Below are positions 1 to 8,657 of a DNA stretch of 64,000 nt, one piece after another. Position numbers and translations under genes: made by a program. The notes beneath the pieces are model-generated. The model was not told where the DNA came from and did no database searches. It saw only the letters and a list, made by a program, of their open reading frames with translations. Numbering within the stretch: position 1 is the stretch's first letter; each line of letters opens with the position of its first letter. Source of the stretch: Rhodococcus pseudokoreensis. GTDB taxonomy: Bacteria > Actinomycetota > Actinomycetes > Mycobacteriales > Mycobacteriaceae. The stretch is taken from NCBI RefSeq assembly GCF_017068395.1, contig NZ_CP070619.1, forward strand, positions 8,122,001 to 8,186,000, read 5' to 3'.

Positions 1-179
1 GGGACTGCTATCAAGGTGAGGGCGTGCCGAAGGTGTGGGCACCGGCGCACTCGGTTGCGTACTACACACCGCAGCCAGACGGGACGCTGACCGGTTCCCG
101 GCGTACCGATATCGACAGCGGCCCATGCGAAGGCTCTCAGCTGTTGCTGATATATCTAATACTCTCCATCAGTCTCTGA
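1..179 (+). CDS. possible 3' end of an unidentified gene (partial)
   Basis: A frame open from base 3 to a TGA at 177-179 enters the window from the left. Its first 45 codons have mostly G/C third positions and read like protein (CYQGEGVPKVW, later YYTPQPDG). The last 12 codons are AT-rich and less convincing. No family was recognised and the 5' end lies outside the window, so this may also be a chance open frame. Confidence 0.3.
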   Translation, partial: DCYQGEGVPKVWAPAHSVAYYTPQPDGTLTGSRRTDIDSGPCEGSQLLLIYLILSISL

Positions 180-689
180 CACTTTCTGCCCCCGCGAATT
201 GGTGACTGCGGAATGCGTGGGCCGTCGGTCGTTGGGGTGCGCAAGGGTGCCGACGGAGAGGTCGGTTGCCTTCTCGTCGGGCGGGTTCGGGCCCCAACTC
301 TGCGGCTGCGGACCAGGGCGCCTCTTTCGGCAGGACTGCATAGGGTTGTGCGGAAGAGATTGCGGAGAGGAGGAGAGGCGCGGAGGCTTCGCGTTTCGCC
401 GGGTGTCGGGTTCGGCAGGGCAAGAGGTGTCGCGGGCTGATCAGGAAACAATGTTGTGGGAGAACGTTCTTGGTGCGGGATGTCGGATCTGCCGGGATTG
501 TGGTTCGTGTCTCGGGGGAGCAGCGGGCAGGGCGTGGGTGGATGCTCGACGACGCGGTTCGGGGGCCGGCCCGTGGTGGTGCGATGTGGCGAGATCGATT
601 GCCCCGGTTTGCCGATGGTGCGGATCGAGCGGTACTTGTCGGAGGTCGGCGTTATAGTCGAGACTCTGCGGGAGGTGGGGAAGTAGACG
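180..689. other. G-rich stretch without a convincing gene
   Basis: Several short open frames exist here, but none shows a family signature or a clean codon pattern. The + strand is visibly richer in G than in C. A purine-rich run at 671-680 precedes the GTG at 690 and is the likely ribosome binding site of the next gene. No direct repeats of CRISPR type were seen. The stretch may hold the promoter and leader of the TnpB-like gene or a decayed gene. Confidence 0.4.
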
Positions 690-2645
690 GTGGGAAGGGG
701 GGCAATCGATGAGCTTGTCGGGCGGTGGCGACTCTTCTCGGCGACGGACGAGTCCGGGTTCGTTCGGATTGTGCCTGGCGCCGGGTCGGTCGGCATGAAC
801 GGGCCGGAATCAACGGCACCGCGTCAGTTCGCGTTTACCACCCGCGCCCATATGGCGGTCGACGACGCGACCGATGAGCCGATCGGCCTCGACGACGTCG
901 ACACCCGAGTGCGGTGGCTGCTCGACCTGATCGCGGCGGCCGGCGCCGAGTTGACGGCACGGCTGTGGCAGCCGGTCACGTTCGACGTCCTCGCGGCCGG
1001 ACGGGACCGTGCGGGCCGCAGGCTACCCGCCCAGGGTCATGTCGCCGCGTCCCGCCTCGGCTGGAACCCGCACTACCCGGACGGAATCTACGTGCCGTCG
1101 CGGGTGAGCCGGGTGGTGACGGCGCAGGTGATGGCGACCCTGCGGACCCTCGCCTACCGGGACACCGCGATCACGGCGCTGTCTGAGCGGTTCGACCCGG
1201 CCACCGGCCGGATAGCCCCACCTACCGCCGCCGCGGACCGTGTGCCGCTGGGTTTCGCCCGGGGCGTGCGACGCCAGCTCCTCGCACGCGCCCGCCGGAC
1301 CGACGGGGCGCAGTCGACGCGGTTGCGGATCACCGACGTCCAAGGCCGGCCGCTGACGAGCGCGATGGCCCGACTCTCCGCCGCCGACCGGCAACTCGCG
1401 CAGATCACCGTCACAGACCGCGAGCTGGTGCTGACGGTGAAACTGCCCACCAGCCCCGCCCCGGCGGGGCGGGCGCAGTGGCGGCGGGTCCGGCTCACCG
1501 CCACCATCCCCGCACATCTGCACGGTCGGGCGATCACCGACTGGCATCTGCCGACCCTGGTCCTCGACCGTCGGGGTCTGCTGTGGCGGTGCGCGGCGAC
1601 CGAACTGGTCCCCGACTGCGACCTGGGATCGGCGACCGTCGCGGTGGGGGTGGATTGGTCGCCGTCCACGCTCGGCGCGGCCGCAGCCACCACCGAGAAC
1701 TCGGACGGGCTGTTGTCGGATTACCGGGGCTTCACCTACGACGACCGGGGGCTCGGGACCAAACTCGCGCGCCTGCAGGCCGAGGGGCAGATGCTGCACC
1801 GCAAGGCGGCCCGGTTGGCGCGGCTGGCCGCCACCGCCCCTCCCGAGGTCCGCGCCCGGCTGGAGGAGAAGATCGCCGCCCTGAACGAGCACCGCACCGC
1901 GGTCGGTGCCAAGAGGGGGAAGATCAACCGGGAGCTGGGATTCCATTTCGCCCGCCAGGTCACCGATTACGCCGAGGCGGCGGGCGCGCAGGTGATCGCG
2001 GTGGAGGATTTGACGACTCTCGAGACCCGCGGGCACGGCCGGGTCAACAATAACGGGGCCGCACAGTCCGCCCGCCGTCAAGCCGTCACCGCCCTCGCGC
2101 ACACCGCCGCCGGCGTCGGTATCGCGGTGGTCTCGGTGCCCGCCCGCGGATCGTCCGCACAATGTCCGGGCTGCGACGAACCGCTTGCCCGTCCCGGCGG
2201 CTACCACACGGCGTGGTGTTCAAGTTGCCGGGTCGGCGGCAACCGGGACCACGTCGCGGGGGTGAACCTCGCCAAACGAGCACTCCTCGGCAAAGGCAAG
2301 GTCACCCGGCGGCGGGGGCAGCTGCCTGCGGTCCGGGTCGACGAGCGGGCACCGGTGCGCAAGTCCCGGGACAAGACCAGTCCGACACCACCTCGGCCGC
2401 GGCATCGCCGGGTCCGCCGCAGCCTCCCCACCACAACACCGCGGTTGGGGGTGACTCCGAAACAGAATGTTCCTGCGCCACAAGCGTCGGTGTGGGACAC
2501 GGTCAAACCCGCACCACTACAAGGTGATGCGGGTAGCCGTGACACAGCGGTTTGGCTGACCTCGAGCGTCGGGGGCTTGCCGTCATCTACACGTCCATCT
2601 CCCACGCCCGCCACACCAGTGGCCGACAGTATGAGATCTACGTAG
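690..2645 (+). CDS. large TnpB-like RuvC nuclease
   Basis: This 651-residue protein has the catalytic core of the TnpB/Cas12 family. The first RuvC motif is GVDWSPSTLGAA with Asp322, the second is AVEDL with Glu439. The zinc ribbon has CPGC at 492-495 and CSSC at 510-513, followed by NRDHVAGVN with Asp520. All three acidic residues and four cysteines are kept, so the core may be active. It is longer than common TnpB (about 400 residues). There is a roughly 300-residue N-terminal part of unrecognised fold and a Pro/Arg/Thr-rich tail after residue 535. Start GTG 690 follows GGAGG at 671-675; ATG 795 is an alternative. No TnpA or serine recombinase lies beside it. In TnpB elements the guide RNA overlaps the 3' end of the gene, which could explain the low-complexity tail; this is inference. 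Confidence 0.8.
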   Translation: MGRGAIDELVGRWRLFSATDESGFVRIVPGAGSVGMNGPESTAPRQFAFTTRAHMAVDDATDEPIGLDDVDTRVRWLLDLIAAAGAELTARLWQPVTFDVLAAGRDRAGRRLPAQGHVAASRLGWNPHYPDGIYVPSRVSRVVTAQVMATLRTLAYRDTAITALSERFDPATGRIAPPTAAADRVPLGFARGVRRQLLARARRTDGAQSTRLRITDVQGRPLTSAMARLSAADRQLAQITVTDRELVLTVKLPTSPAPAGRAQWRRVRLTATIPAHLHGRAITDWHLPTLVLDRRGLLWRCAATELVPDCDLGSATVAVGVDWSPSTLGAAAATTENSDGLLSDYRGFTYDDRGLGTKLARLQAEGQMLHRKAARLARLAATAPPEVRARLEEKIAALNEHRTAVGAKRGKINRELGFHFARQVTDYAEAAGAQVIAVEDLTTLETRGHGRVNNNGAAQSARRQAVTALAHTAAGVGIAVVSVPARGSSAQCPGCDEPLARPGGYHTAWCSSCRVGGNRDHVAGVNLAKRALLGKGKVTRRRGQLPAVRVDERAPVRKSRDKTSPTPPRPRHRRVRRSLPTTTPRLGVTPKQNVPAPQASVWDTVKPAPLQGDAGSRDTAVWLTSSVGGLPSSTRPSPTPATPVADSMRST

Positions 2646-2758
2646 ACGCTCGGTGATCATGGACGTCGCCGCCTACCCCGTCCAGCCGCCACCCGGACCA
2701 TTCGGCAGCAGTTCGTAGGGCGCGGGTGCACAGCGGCCACGAACCGGCTGAGCCTTGC

Positions 2759-3190
2759 CTAGCAGCCGACCTGTGAGCATGCCCAGCTTCTGGCGATCTT
2801 CCATGCGCCGTCTTCGGCCACGAACGGAATCGGTGACCCTTCCGGCTGCGCCTGCCCTTTTACGACGGGGTTGCCGAAGGCGAGTACGGATCCATCGCCA
2901 CGATCCAGCACCGCGTGGAACTCGACAGTCATTCCCTCCTGAACGAACTTCTGGGCGAGCCGCGGATCTGCCTCGTCGACGCCCTGAATCAGATTCACTC
3001 GGTCGGACAAGGGGGCGTCGTAGTCGAGGGCGGTGTTGTACAGCGCGGTCAGTTCGTCCGCCGTCGGGAGCATTCCCGGTATGCCGGGTGTGGATGATGC
3101 CTCACCGTCATCCGAACTGCACGCAGCCATGAGCACCGACGCGGCGACGACGATGCCGCAGGCCAATATCGAGTTGAACCGAAGCGTCAT
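2759..3190 (-). CDS. Mtb12-like secreted lipoprotein
   Basis: The 143-residue product begins with a signal peptide ending in a lipobox (LMAAC, Cys24) followed by a Ser/Asp/Glu linker. The rest resembles the low-molecular-weight antigen Mtb12 domain of mycobacteria and relatives: a helical start (TADELTALYNTAL), DRVNLIQG, and an end with a Trp (EDGAWKIARSW). It is probably anchored on the outer face of the cytoplasmic membrane; its biochemical role is unknown. Its ATG overlaps the TGA of the DHFR-family gene upstream (ATGA), so the two are probably co-translated. Confidence 0.75.
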   Translation of the reverse strand: MTLRFNSILACGIVVAASVLMAACSSDDGEASSTPGIPGMLPTADELTALYNTALDYDAPLSDRVNLIQGVDEADPRLAQKFVQEGMTVEFHAVLDRGDGSVLAFGNPVVKGQAQPEGSPIPFVAEDGAWKIARSWACSQVGC

Positions 3191-3795
3191 CGACGGGTCC
3201 TTCGCGGTGAGGAACGCACATGTTGGTCCGGCCCGTCGGACTCGCCGCGGACGCGCCGGTAGCGCTCGTAAATCACGCGCGAGCCGAATGTCCTGGTCTC
3301 GATCAGGTCCAGTGGAACGTCTTCGGTGACCGGCGGCAGGAACGGCGTGCCGCCACCGACGACGATCGGATTGCGGAACATGCGCAGCTCGTCGACGAGG
3401 CCGAGTTCGATTGCTGTCGCGGCCAGTCCGGCGCCGCCGATCGAGACGTCCTTGTTGGTCGCGTCGAGCGTTGCCGCAGCCTCCTCGGCCAACGACGCCT
3501 CGGCGAGCCGGGCGTTGCCTTGCACGGCGTCGAGCGTGCGGCTGAAGACGACCTTCGGGATACTGCACCAGATGTCGGCGAACTCGGCCTGAAGCTCGTT
3601 GTCGCGCATCGACGGATCCGTCTCCCACGGCAGCATGGTCTCGTAAAGCCTGCGGCCGCACAGATGGCCGCCGAGCTCGCGTATCTGCTCGACGTGGAAA
3701 CGAAACTGCTCGTCGTTGGGTACCGTCCACCCGAAGCCGCCCTCCCGGTCGGTGATGAAGCCGTCCACCGAGACGCTCATCGAGTAGATCAGCAT
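3187..3795 (-). CDS. dihydrofolate reductase family protein (RibD C-terminal type)
   Basis: The product starts like the YyaP/RibD-C family (MLIYSMSVSVDGFI) and carries the family's later features: LCGRRLYETM, a glycine-rich nucleotide-binding stretch GGAGLAATAIELGLVDEL, and VVGGGTPFL. Such proteins bind NADPH and are predicted reductases; the substrate is unknown. A longer reading from GTG 3843 adds 16 residues (MQKDGEPDV...) and cannot be excluded, since neither start has a strong ribosome binding site. The last 30 residues are basic and variable. It lies directly upstream of the lipoprotein gene and overlaps it by four bases. Confidence 0.8.
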   Translation of the reverse strand: MLIYSMSVSVDGFITDREGGFGWTVPNDEQFRFHVEQIRELGGHLCGRRLYETMLPWETDPSMRDNELQAEFADIWCSIPKVVFSRTLDAVQGNARLAEASLAEEAAATLDATNKDVSIGGAGLAATAIELGLVDELRMFRNPIVVGGGTPFLPPVTEDVPLDLIETRTFGSRVIYERYRRVRGESDGPDQHVRSSPRRTRR

Positions 3796-3995
3796 GGCAA
3801 TGTCACCGTTGAGCTGGACATCCGGCTCTCCATCCTTCTGCACGCTGCTCTGCTCCAGACTGGGACCGATCGCGAGATGAAAATGCGTCGTCGCGGGTGG
3901 TCCCAGCGATCGTACGGCGATTGTCGACGCCAGGTGCCGACTCGCCCGCGGGGACGTTCGGCGGCTACAGCACCCGATCGACGATCATTGACGGC

Positions 3996-4622
3996 ATGGC
4001 GAACGCGAGAACCCAGCCGGGCGGCATCGTCCGGGCGTCGTACTCGGCCAGATCCTCGGAATACACGGATCTCTTCGGCTCCATGACTTCTACACACGCG
4101 TCCGATCGGGCCCTGGTGAGCAGTTGGGCTGCCTCCCTGACGGGACCCGTGCTCGACGCCGGGTGTGGTCCGGGGCAGTGGACCGACTTCCTGGCCGCGT
4201 GCGGAGTCGCTGCGTGCGGAGTCGATCTGGTGCCCGAGTTCGTCGAGCGGGCCCGCGCGCAGTATCCGGACCTCTCGTTCGAAATCGGCAGCTTCGAGAC
4301 GCTGGACGTCGCGACAGAATCACTGGGTGGTGTGCTGTCCTGGTACTCGCTCATTCACCACAGTCCGCGAGACATCCAGACTCCGCTCGCCGAGTTCGCA
4401 CGCGTGATACGACCGGGCGGAGGGCTGCTGGTCGGGTTCTTCGAAGGAACAACCGTGGAGACTTTCCACCATGCCGTCACCACTGCCCATCGATGGCCGG
4501 TTGCCGAACTCGGCAGGCAGTTGGCCCAGGCCGGCTTCGAGGTGATCGAGACACATACCCGAACGGGGAACGGCTCCAGGCCTCACGGCGCCATCACCGC
4601 ACGCCGGCAGAGCACCCGGTGA
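3996..4622 (+). CDS. class I SAM-dependent methyltransferase
   Basis: About 208 residues with the glycine-rich motif I VLDAGCGPGQW, an acidic motif after the second strand (GVDLVPEF), and the post-motif stretch VIRPGGGLLVGFF. This is the ordinary class I fold that transfers a methyl group from S-adenosylmethionine to a small molecule; the substrate cannot be told. The start at ATG 3996 was chosen because upstream codons (from 3897) do not resemble the family. It converges with the RNA-repair genes, ending only three bases before the stop of pnkp. Confidence 0.8.
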   Translation: MANARTQPGGIVRASYSARSSEYTDLFGSMTSTHASDRALVSSWAASLTGPVLDAGCGPGQWTDFLAACGVAACGVDLVPEFVERARAQYPDLSFEIGSFETLDVATESLGGVLSWYSLIHHSPRDIQTPLAEFARVIRPGGGLLVGFFEGTTVETFHHAVTTAHRWPVAELGRQLAQAGFEVIETHTRTGNGSRPHGAITARRQSTR

Positions 4623-4625
4623 CGG

Positions 4626-7172
4626 CTACAACCGTGGGTCCACCGGCTCGGACTCGAGCGCCAGAACCGCGAACACCGTTTCGTGCACTCGCCACAGCGG
4701 GTCGCCTTCGGTGAGCCGGGTCAGCGCCTCGAGACCGAGCGCATGTTCGCGCAGGGCCATCGATCGTTTGCGGCCGAGTGATCGGTCGCGGAGAACATCG
4801 AGGTTCTCGGTGTAATCGGGGCCGTAGATGATTCGCAGGTATTCCCGTCCCCGCACTTTGATGCCCGGCTGAATCCTGCGGTGCGCCAGTTCTGCGGGTG
4901 TCGGGCCGAGTGGCTTGACGACCATGCCCTCACCGCCGGCATCGGTCAGTTGCGACCACCAGGTGGTCGCCGCGTCGCGTGACTCGTCGGACGTGAGATC
5001 GACGAACTGGTGCCTGGTCGCGGCGATGAGGGGATCGTCGAGTGTCGCCAGCTTCGCGAGGTGCCAGGAGTGCGGTTCGGTGACTGCGGTTGCGCGGCCT
5101 TCGCAGGCGAGGATGTGGAACGGCGCGAGCCGCACTCCGTCCAGGCCGGTCACCGGCCAGCAGTACCGCGCGTATGCGTCCCTGAAAAGTCGGGCGTTGG
5201 CCGCGCGGGTTCGGTTGTGAGCCAACAGGTCTGCGACGTCCAATCCCCGCGCCGCAGCCCGTTCCAGCGCGGTGATCGCGTCCGGCAGCGCTGCACCCGC
5301 CGCGGCGCCGACCGACGCGTATTGGCTGCGGATCAGTTCTCCCGCCTTCGCCGACCACGGCAGCAGTTCGCAATCGAGCGCCAGCCACGACGACCCGAGG
5401 TCGTCCATCAGCGGCCTGCACGCGGTGCGGAGCCGCGCCACCAGTTCGCTCATCGTGGCCGGGTCGTCGAAGAACGGTCGGCCGGTGCGGGTGTAGACGA
5501 TCCCCGAGCTTCCGTCGGTGACACCGAACCGCTCCGCCGCGGTTGCGGCATCGCGGGCCAGCACGGCGATCGCCCGGGAACCCATGTGCTTCTCCTCGCA
5601 CACGATGTCGGTGACCCCACTCGCCGCGAACTCGGCGAAGGCCTGCGCCGGGTGTTCCAGGTAGCCGTCGAGGTTCGAGGTGGCCGGCGGAGCCATGGTC
5701 GGCGGCAGGTAGACCAGCCAGCGCGGGTCGACGGTGAACCGGCTCATGATCTCGAGCGCGGCGGCGGAGTTCTCCTCACGCACCTTGATGCGTCCCTTGT
5801 TGTAGCGGACGTCGAGGTGCCGTGTTCCGCGCACGTCGTCGATCGACAACAGGGCCGGATCGCGATGCGTCCGACGACCCGGTGCGGCCCGCCCCGTGTC
5901 GAGTGGTCGCGCCGGTTCGAACCACACCTGCTCGGCCGGAACTGACACGATGTCCTTGCCGGGGTAGCGCAGGGCGGTCAGCTTGCCGCCGAAGACGACC
6001 CCGGTGTCGAGGCAGATGGTGTTGTTGATCCACTCGGTCTCCGGAACAGGGGTGTGGCCGTAGACGACGACGGCCCGCCCGCGGTACTCGTGGGCCCACG
6101 GGTAGCGCACCGGTAGCCCGTACTCGTCGGTCTCGCCGGTGGTGTCGCCATAGAGGGCGAACGAACGAACCCGCGCCGATGCGCGGCCGTGGTAGGCCTC
6201 CTTCAGCCCGGCATGCGCGACCACCAGATTTCCGCCGTCGAGTTCGTAGTGGCTGATCAGACCGTCGATGAACGCGTGCGCGGACTTACGGAAGTCGTCG
6301 GATTCCGCGGCGAGCTGATCGAGCGACTCCTGCAGCCCGTGCGAGGCGGCGACCTTACGGCCGTGCAGCGCCCGGGCGAGTTTCTGTTCGTGATTGCCCG
6401 AGACGCACAGCGCCGTTCCTGCCGCCACCATGCCCATCACCAGGCGCAGCACTCCCGGGGTGTCCGGTCCGCGGTCGACCAGGTCGCCGACGAACACAGC
6501 GGTCCGCCCCTCGGGGTGGTAGGCGCCGGCGCCGTCGGGCTGGAGCTGCCAGCCGAGTTCCCGCAGCAGCGTTTCCAGTTCGCTTCGGCAGCCGTGGACG
6601 TCGCCGATGATGTCGAACGGTCCGGTCAGATCCCGCTTGTCGGTCCAGGCCTTCTCGGTCGACACCGTCGCCGAGTCGATGGCATCGACTCCGGAGAGCA
6701 CGTGCACTCGCCGGAAGCCTTCGCGGCCGATCTTCGGCAGCGACCGCCGAAGGTCCTTGTGCTGCCGTCGGATCACGTGTGCACCGAAGTCGCGGTCCGG
6801 TCGGGTCGCGTTGCGCGCGATCGCGACGTCGTCGGGAACGTCGATCACGATCCCGTCCACCAGGACGTCGTGGGACTTGGCCAGGTCGATCAATGCCTTG
6901 CGCGCTTCGCGCTGCACATTGGTGGCATCGACGACCGTGAGCAGCCCGCGCCGCAGCCTGGTCCCGGCGATGTAGAGCAGCACGTCGAAGGCATCCGAGG
7001 TTGCGGACTGGTCGTTTTCGTCGTCGGCGACCAGACCCCGGCAGAAGTCGGACGACAGCACCTGGGTGGGGGCGAAATGCTGTGCGGCGAAGCTGGATTT
7101 GCCGCTGCCGGACACACCCACGAGAACCACCAGCGACAGTGCCGGTACAGAGATGTCAGGCATCGGCGCCAC
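4626..7172 (-). CDS. pnkp: polynucleotide kinase-phosphatase-ligase Pnkp (RNA repair)
   Basis: This 848-residue protein has the three modules of bacterial Pnkp in order. The 5' kinase has the P-loop GVSGSGKSS at 19-27. The metallophosphoesterase has GDVHG 190-194, GDLVDRG 229-235 and GNHE 259-262, and removes 2',3'-cyclic or 3' phosphates. The C-terminal adenylyltransferase has the nucleotidyl lysine in EKHMGSR (Lys528). In characterised systems Pnkp and Hen1 together heal, methylate and seal ribotoxin-cleaved tRNA, and the ligase needs the Hen1 N-terminal half for adenylylation. The gene overlaps hen1 by 17 bases, so the pair is one translationally coupled unit. Length is normal and no motif is broken. 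Confidence 0.95.
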   Translation of the reverse strand: MAPMPDISVPALSLVVLVGVSGSGKSSFAAQHFAPTQVLSSDFCRGLVADDENDQSATSDAFDVLLYIAGTRLRRGLLTVVDATNVQREARKALIDLAKSHDVLVDGIVIDVPDDVAIARNATRPDRDFGAHVIRRQHKDLRRSLPKIGREGFRRVHVLSGVDAIDSATVSTEKAWTDKRDLTGPFDIIGDVHGCRSELETLLRELGWQLQPDGAGAYHPEGRTAVFVGDLVDRGPDTPGVLRLVMGMVAAGTALCVSGNHEQKLARALHGRKVAASHGLQESLDQLAAESDDFRKSAHAFIDGLISHYELDGGNLVVAHAGLKEAYHGRASARVRSFALYGDTTGETDEYGLPVRYPWAHEYRGRAVVVYGHTPVPETEWINNTICLDTGVVFGGKLTALRYPGKDIVSVPAEQVWFEPARPLDTGRAAPGRRTHRDPALLSIDDVRGTRHLDVRYNKGRIKVREENSAAALEIMSRFTVDPRWLVYLPPTMAPPATSNLDGYLEHPAQAFAEFAASGVTDIVCEEKHMGSRAIAVLARDAATAAERFGVTDGSSGIVYTRTGRPFFDDPATMSELVARLRTACRPLMDDLGSSWLALDCELLPWSAKAGELIRSQYASVGAAAGAALPDAITALERAAARGLDVADLLAHNRTRAANARLFRDAYARYCWPVTGLDGVRLAPFHILACEGRATAVTEPHSWHLAKLATLDDPLIAATRHQFVDLTSDESRDAATTWWSQLTDAGGEGMVVKPLGPTPAELAHRRIQPGIKVRGREYLRIIYGPDYTENLDVLRDRSLGRKRSMALREHALGLEALTRLTEGDPLWRVHETVFAVLALESEPVDPRL

Positions 7173-8583
7173 CCGCTCGTGCGAAAACCGCCATCTGGGT
7201 CGGTGGACCGACCTCGGGGTCGTCGTCGCCGACCGGCCGGAAATCGGCGGTGTATCCGTGGACCCGGCAGACGTTGCCTGCCCACGAACGGAATTCGGCC
7301 CGCGACCACTCGAAGCGGTGGTCTCGGTGACGCATTCCCACGAGGTCGGCGTACCGCACGTTGTACTCGGAGTTGGGTGTCGTCACGATGACGTGCGCGG
7401 GCCGCGCAGCACCGAAGATCACCTGTTCGAGTGCGGTGAGCCGCGGCGGGTCGATGTGCTCGATGACCTCCATCAACACGGCCGCGTCGTAACCGGCGAA
7501 CCTGTGGTCGGTGTAGGTGAGGGCCGCCTGGAACAGCTGCAGACGCTCGCGGCGGCGCTCCGGCATGCGATCGAGCCGCAGCCGGCGTGCCGCGATCGTC
7601 AGCGCCCGGGTCGACACGTCCACCCCGGCGATCTCGGTGAAACGGGGATCGTCGAGCAGCGCGGAAACGAGTTGACCGGAACCGCATCCGAGGTCGATGA
7701 CCGTGCGGGCCTCGAGTTCGCCGAGGGCTTCGAGGACCGCCTCGCGCCGAAGCAGGTTCAGCGGCGGGGCGGCCACGGTTTCCGCCGCGACCGCCGCGTC
7801 GCTGCCGGGCTCCTCGTCGACCGGTGGTTCCAACCGCTCCGCCACGTCGTCGCCGAGTTCGGCGAGCCGCTCGAACGCCGAGCGCGTCAGGGCGGACTGA
7901 TGCCGCAGGTAACGGCGGGTGATGAGGGTTCTCTCCGGGTGCTCCGCGAGCCAGGATCCACCGGCCCGGATCAGCTTGTCGACCTCGTCGGAGGCGACCC
8001 AATAGTGTTTGGCGTCGTCCAGCACCGGAAGCAATACGTACAGGTGATTGAGAGCGTCGGCGAGCCGGATGTCGCCGCGCAGGGTGAGCCGGACATAGCG
8101 GGAGTCGCCCCATTCCGGAAACGCATCGTCGAGCGGAACGGGGCGTGCCTCGACGGTCCACCCCAGCGGGGTGAAGAGTTGTTCGGCCAGTTCCGGTCCA
8201 CCGCGACACGGCAGTGCGGGCAGCGAAATCTCCAGGGGGATCGGCGTCGCGGCCAACTCCGGCCTGAGGATGCACCGTCCGGCACGGGCAGTGCGGAAGA
8301 CGTCCGCCAACGCCACCGACAGCAGCGACGACACGGCGTACGGCCGGTCGTTGACGTACTGGCCGAGCGCGTAGTCGGCGGACCTGCCCGACGTGCGAGC
8401 GAGCCGGATCGCATCGACATCGAGCAACAGCGCTGCCGTGCAACGATTTTCGTTCGCCTCGGGATAGAACACGCGTACGACACCGCAGGATTGGGTGAAC
8501 TCCTGAACCCGATCGGGGTGCTTGTGCAGCAGGTACCCGAGATCGGTTGCCGGGCGCGCCGTCGTGGAAATGGTCAGGATCAC
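7156..8583 (-). CDS. hen1: 3'-terminal RNA ribose 2'-O-methyltransferase Hen1
   Basis: The 475-residue product has the bacterial Hen1 layout. An N-terminal half of about 240 residues activates the Pnkp ligase. The C-terminal methyltransferase has motif I VIDLGCGSGQL near 295-305. The metal-binding cluster unique to Hen1 is visible as MEVIEH (Glu372, Glu375, His376), with a fourth ligand His422 in RDHRFEW. It methylates the 2'-OH at the 3' end of a broken RNA before sealing, which guards the repaired site against a second cut. It is the first gene of the hen1-pnkp pair and is divergent from the unknown gene at 8658. Confidence 0.95.
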   Translation of the reverse strand: MILTISTTARPATDLGYLLHKHPDRVQEFTQSCGVVRVFYPEANENRCTAALLLDVDAIRLARTSGRSADYALGQYVNDRPYAVSSLLSVALADVFRTARAGRCILRPELAATPIPLEISLPALPCRGGPELAEQLFTPLGWTVEARPVPLDDAFPEWGDSRYVRLTLRGDIRLADALNHLYVLLPVLDDAKHYWVASDEVDKLIRAGGSWLAEHPERTLITRRYLRHQSALTRSAFERLAELGDDVAERLEPPVDEEPGSDAAVAAETVAAPPLNLLRREAVLEALGELEARTVIDLGCGSGQLVSALLDDPRFTEIAGVDVSTRALTIAARRLRLDRMPERRRERLQLFQAALTYTDHRFAGYDAAVLMEVIEHIDPPRLTALEQVIFGAARPAHVIVTTPNSEYNVRYADLVGMRHRDHRFEWSRAEFRSWAGNVCRVHGYTADFRPVGDDDPEVGPPTQMAVFARAGGADA

Positions 8584-8657
8584 CAGGCACAGTCTGCCGT
8601 AGGCAGGGCGTCCGCCGCACCCAGTTTTCGGCCGAGGAGGCGGCCTCCTGGGTTACG

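Noticed and set aside
199..657. 152-codon frame in front of the TnpB-like gene
   Set aside because: Unusually Cys-, Gly- and Arg-rich with no clear start site and no family signature; the G-skew of the DNA explains its openness.
1023..2207. Antisense frame over the TnpB-like gene
   Set aside because: The sense frame has the RuvC and zinc-ribbon motifs; the antisense frame is a by-product of high GC.
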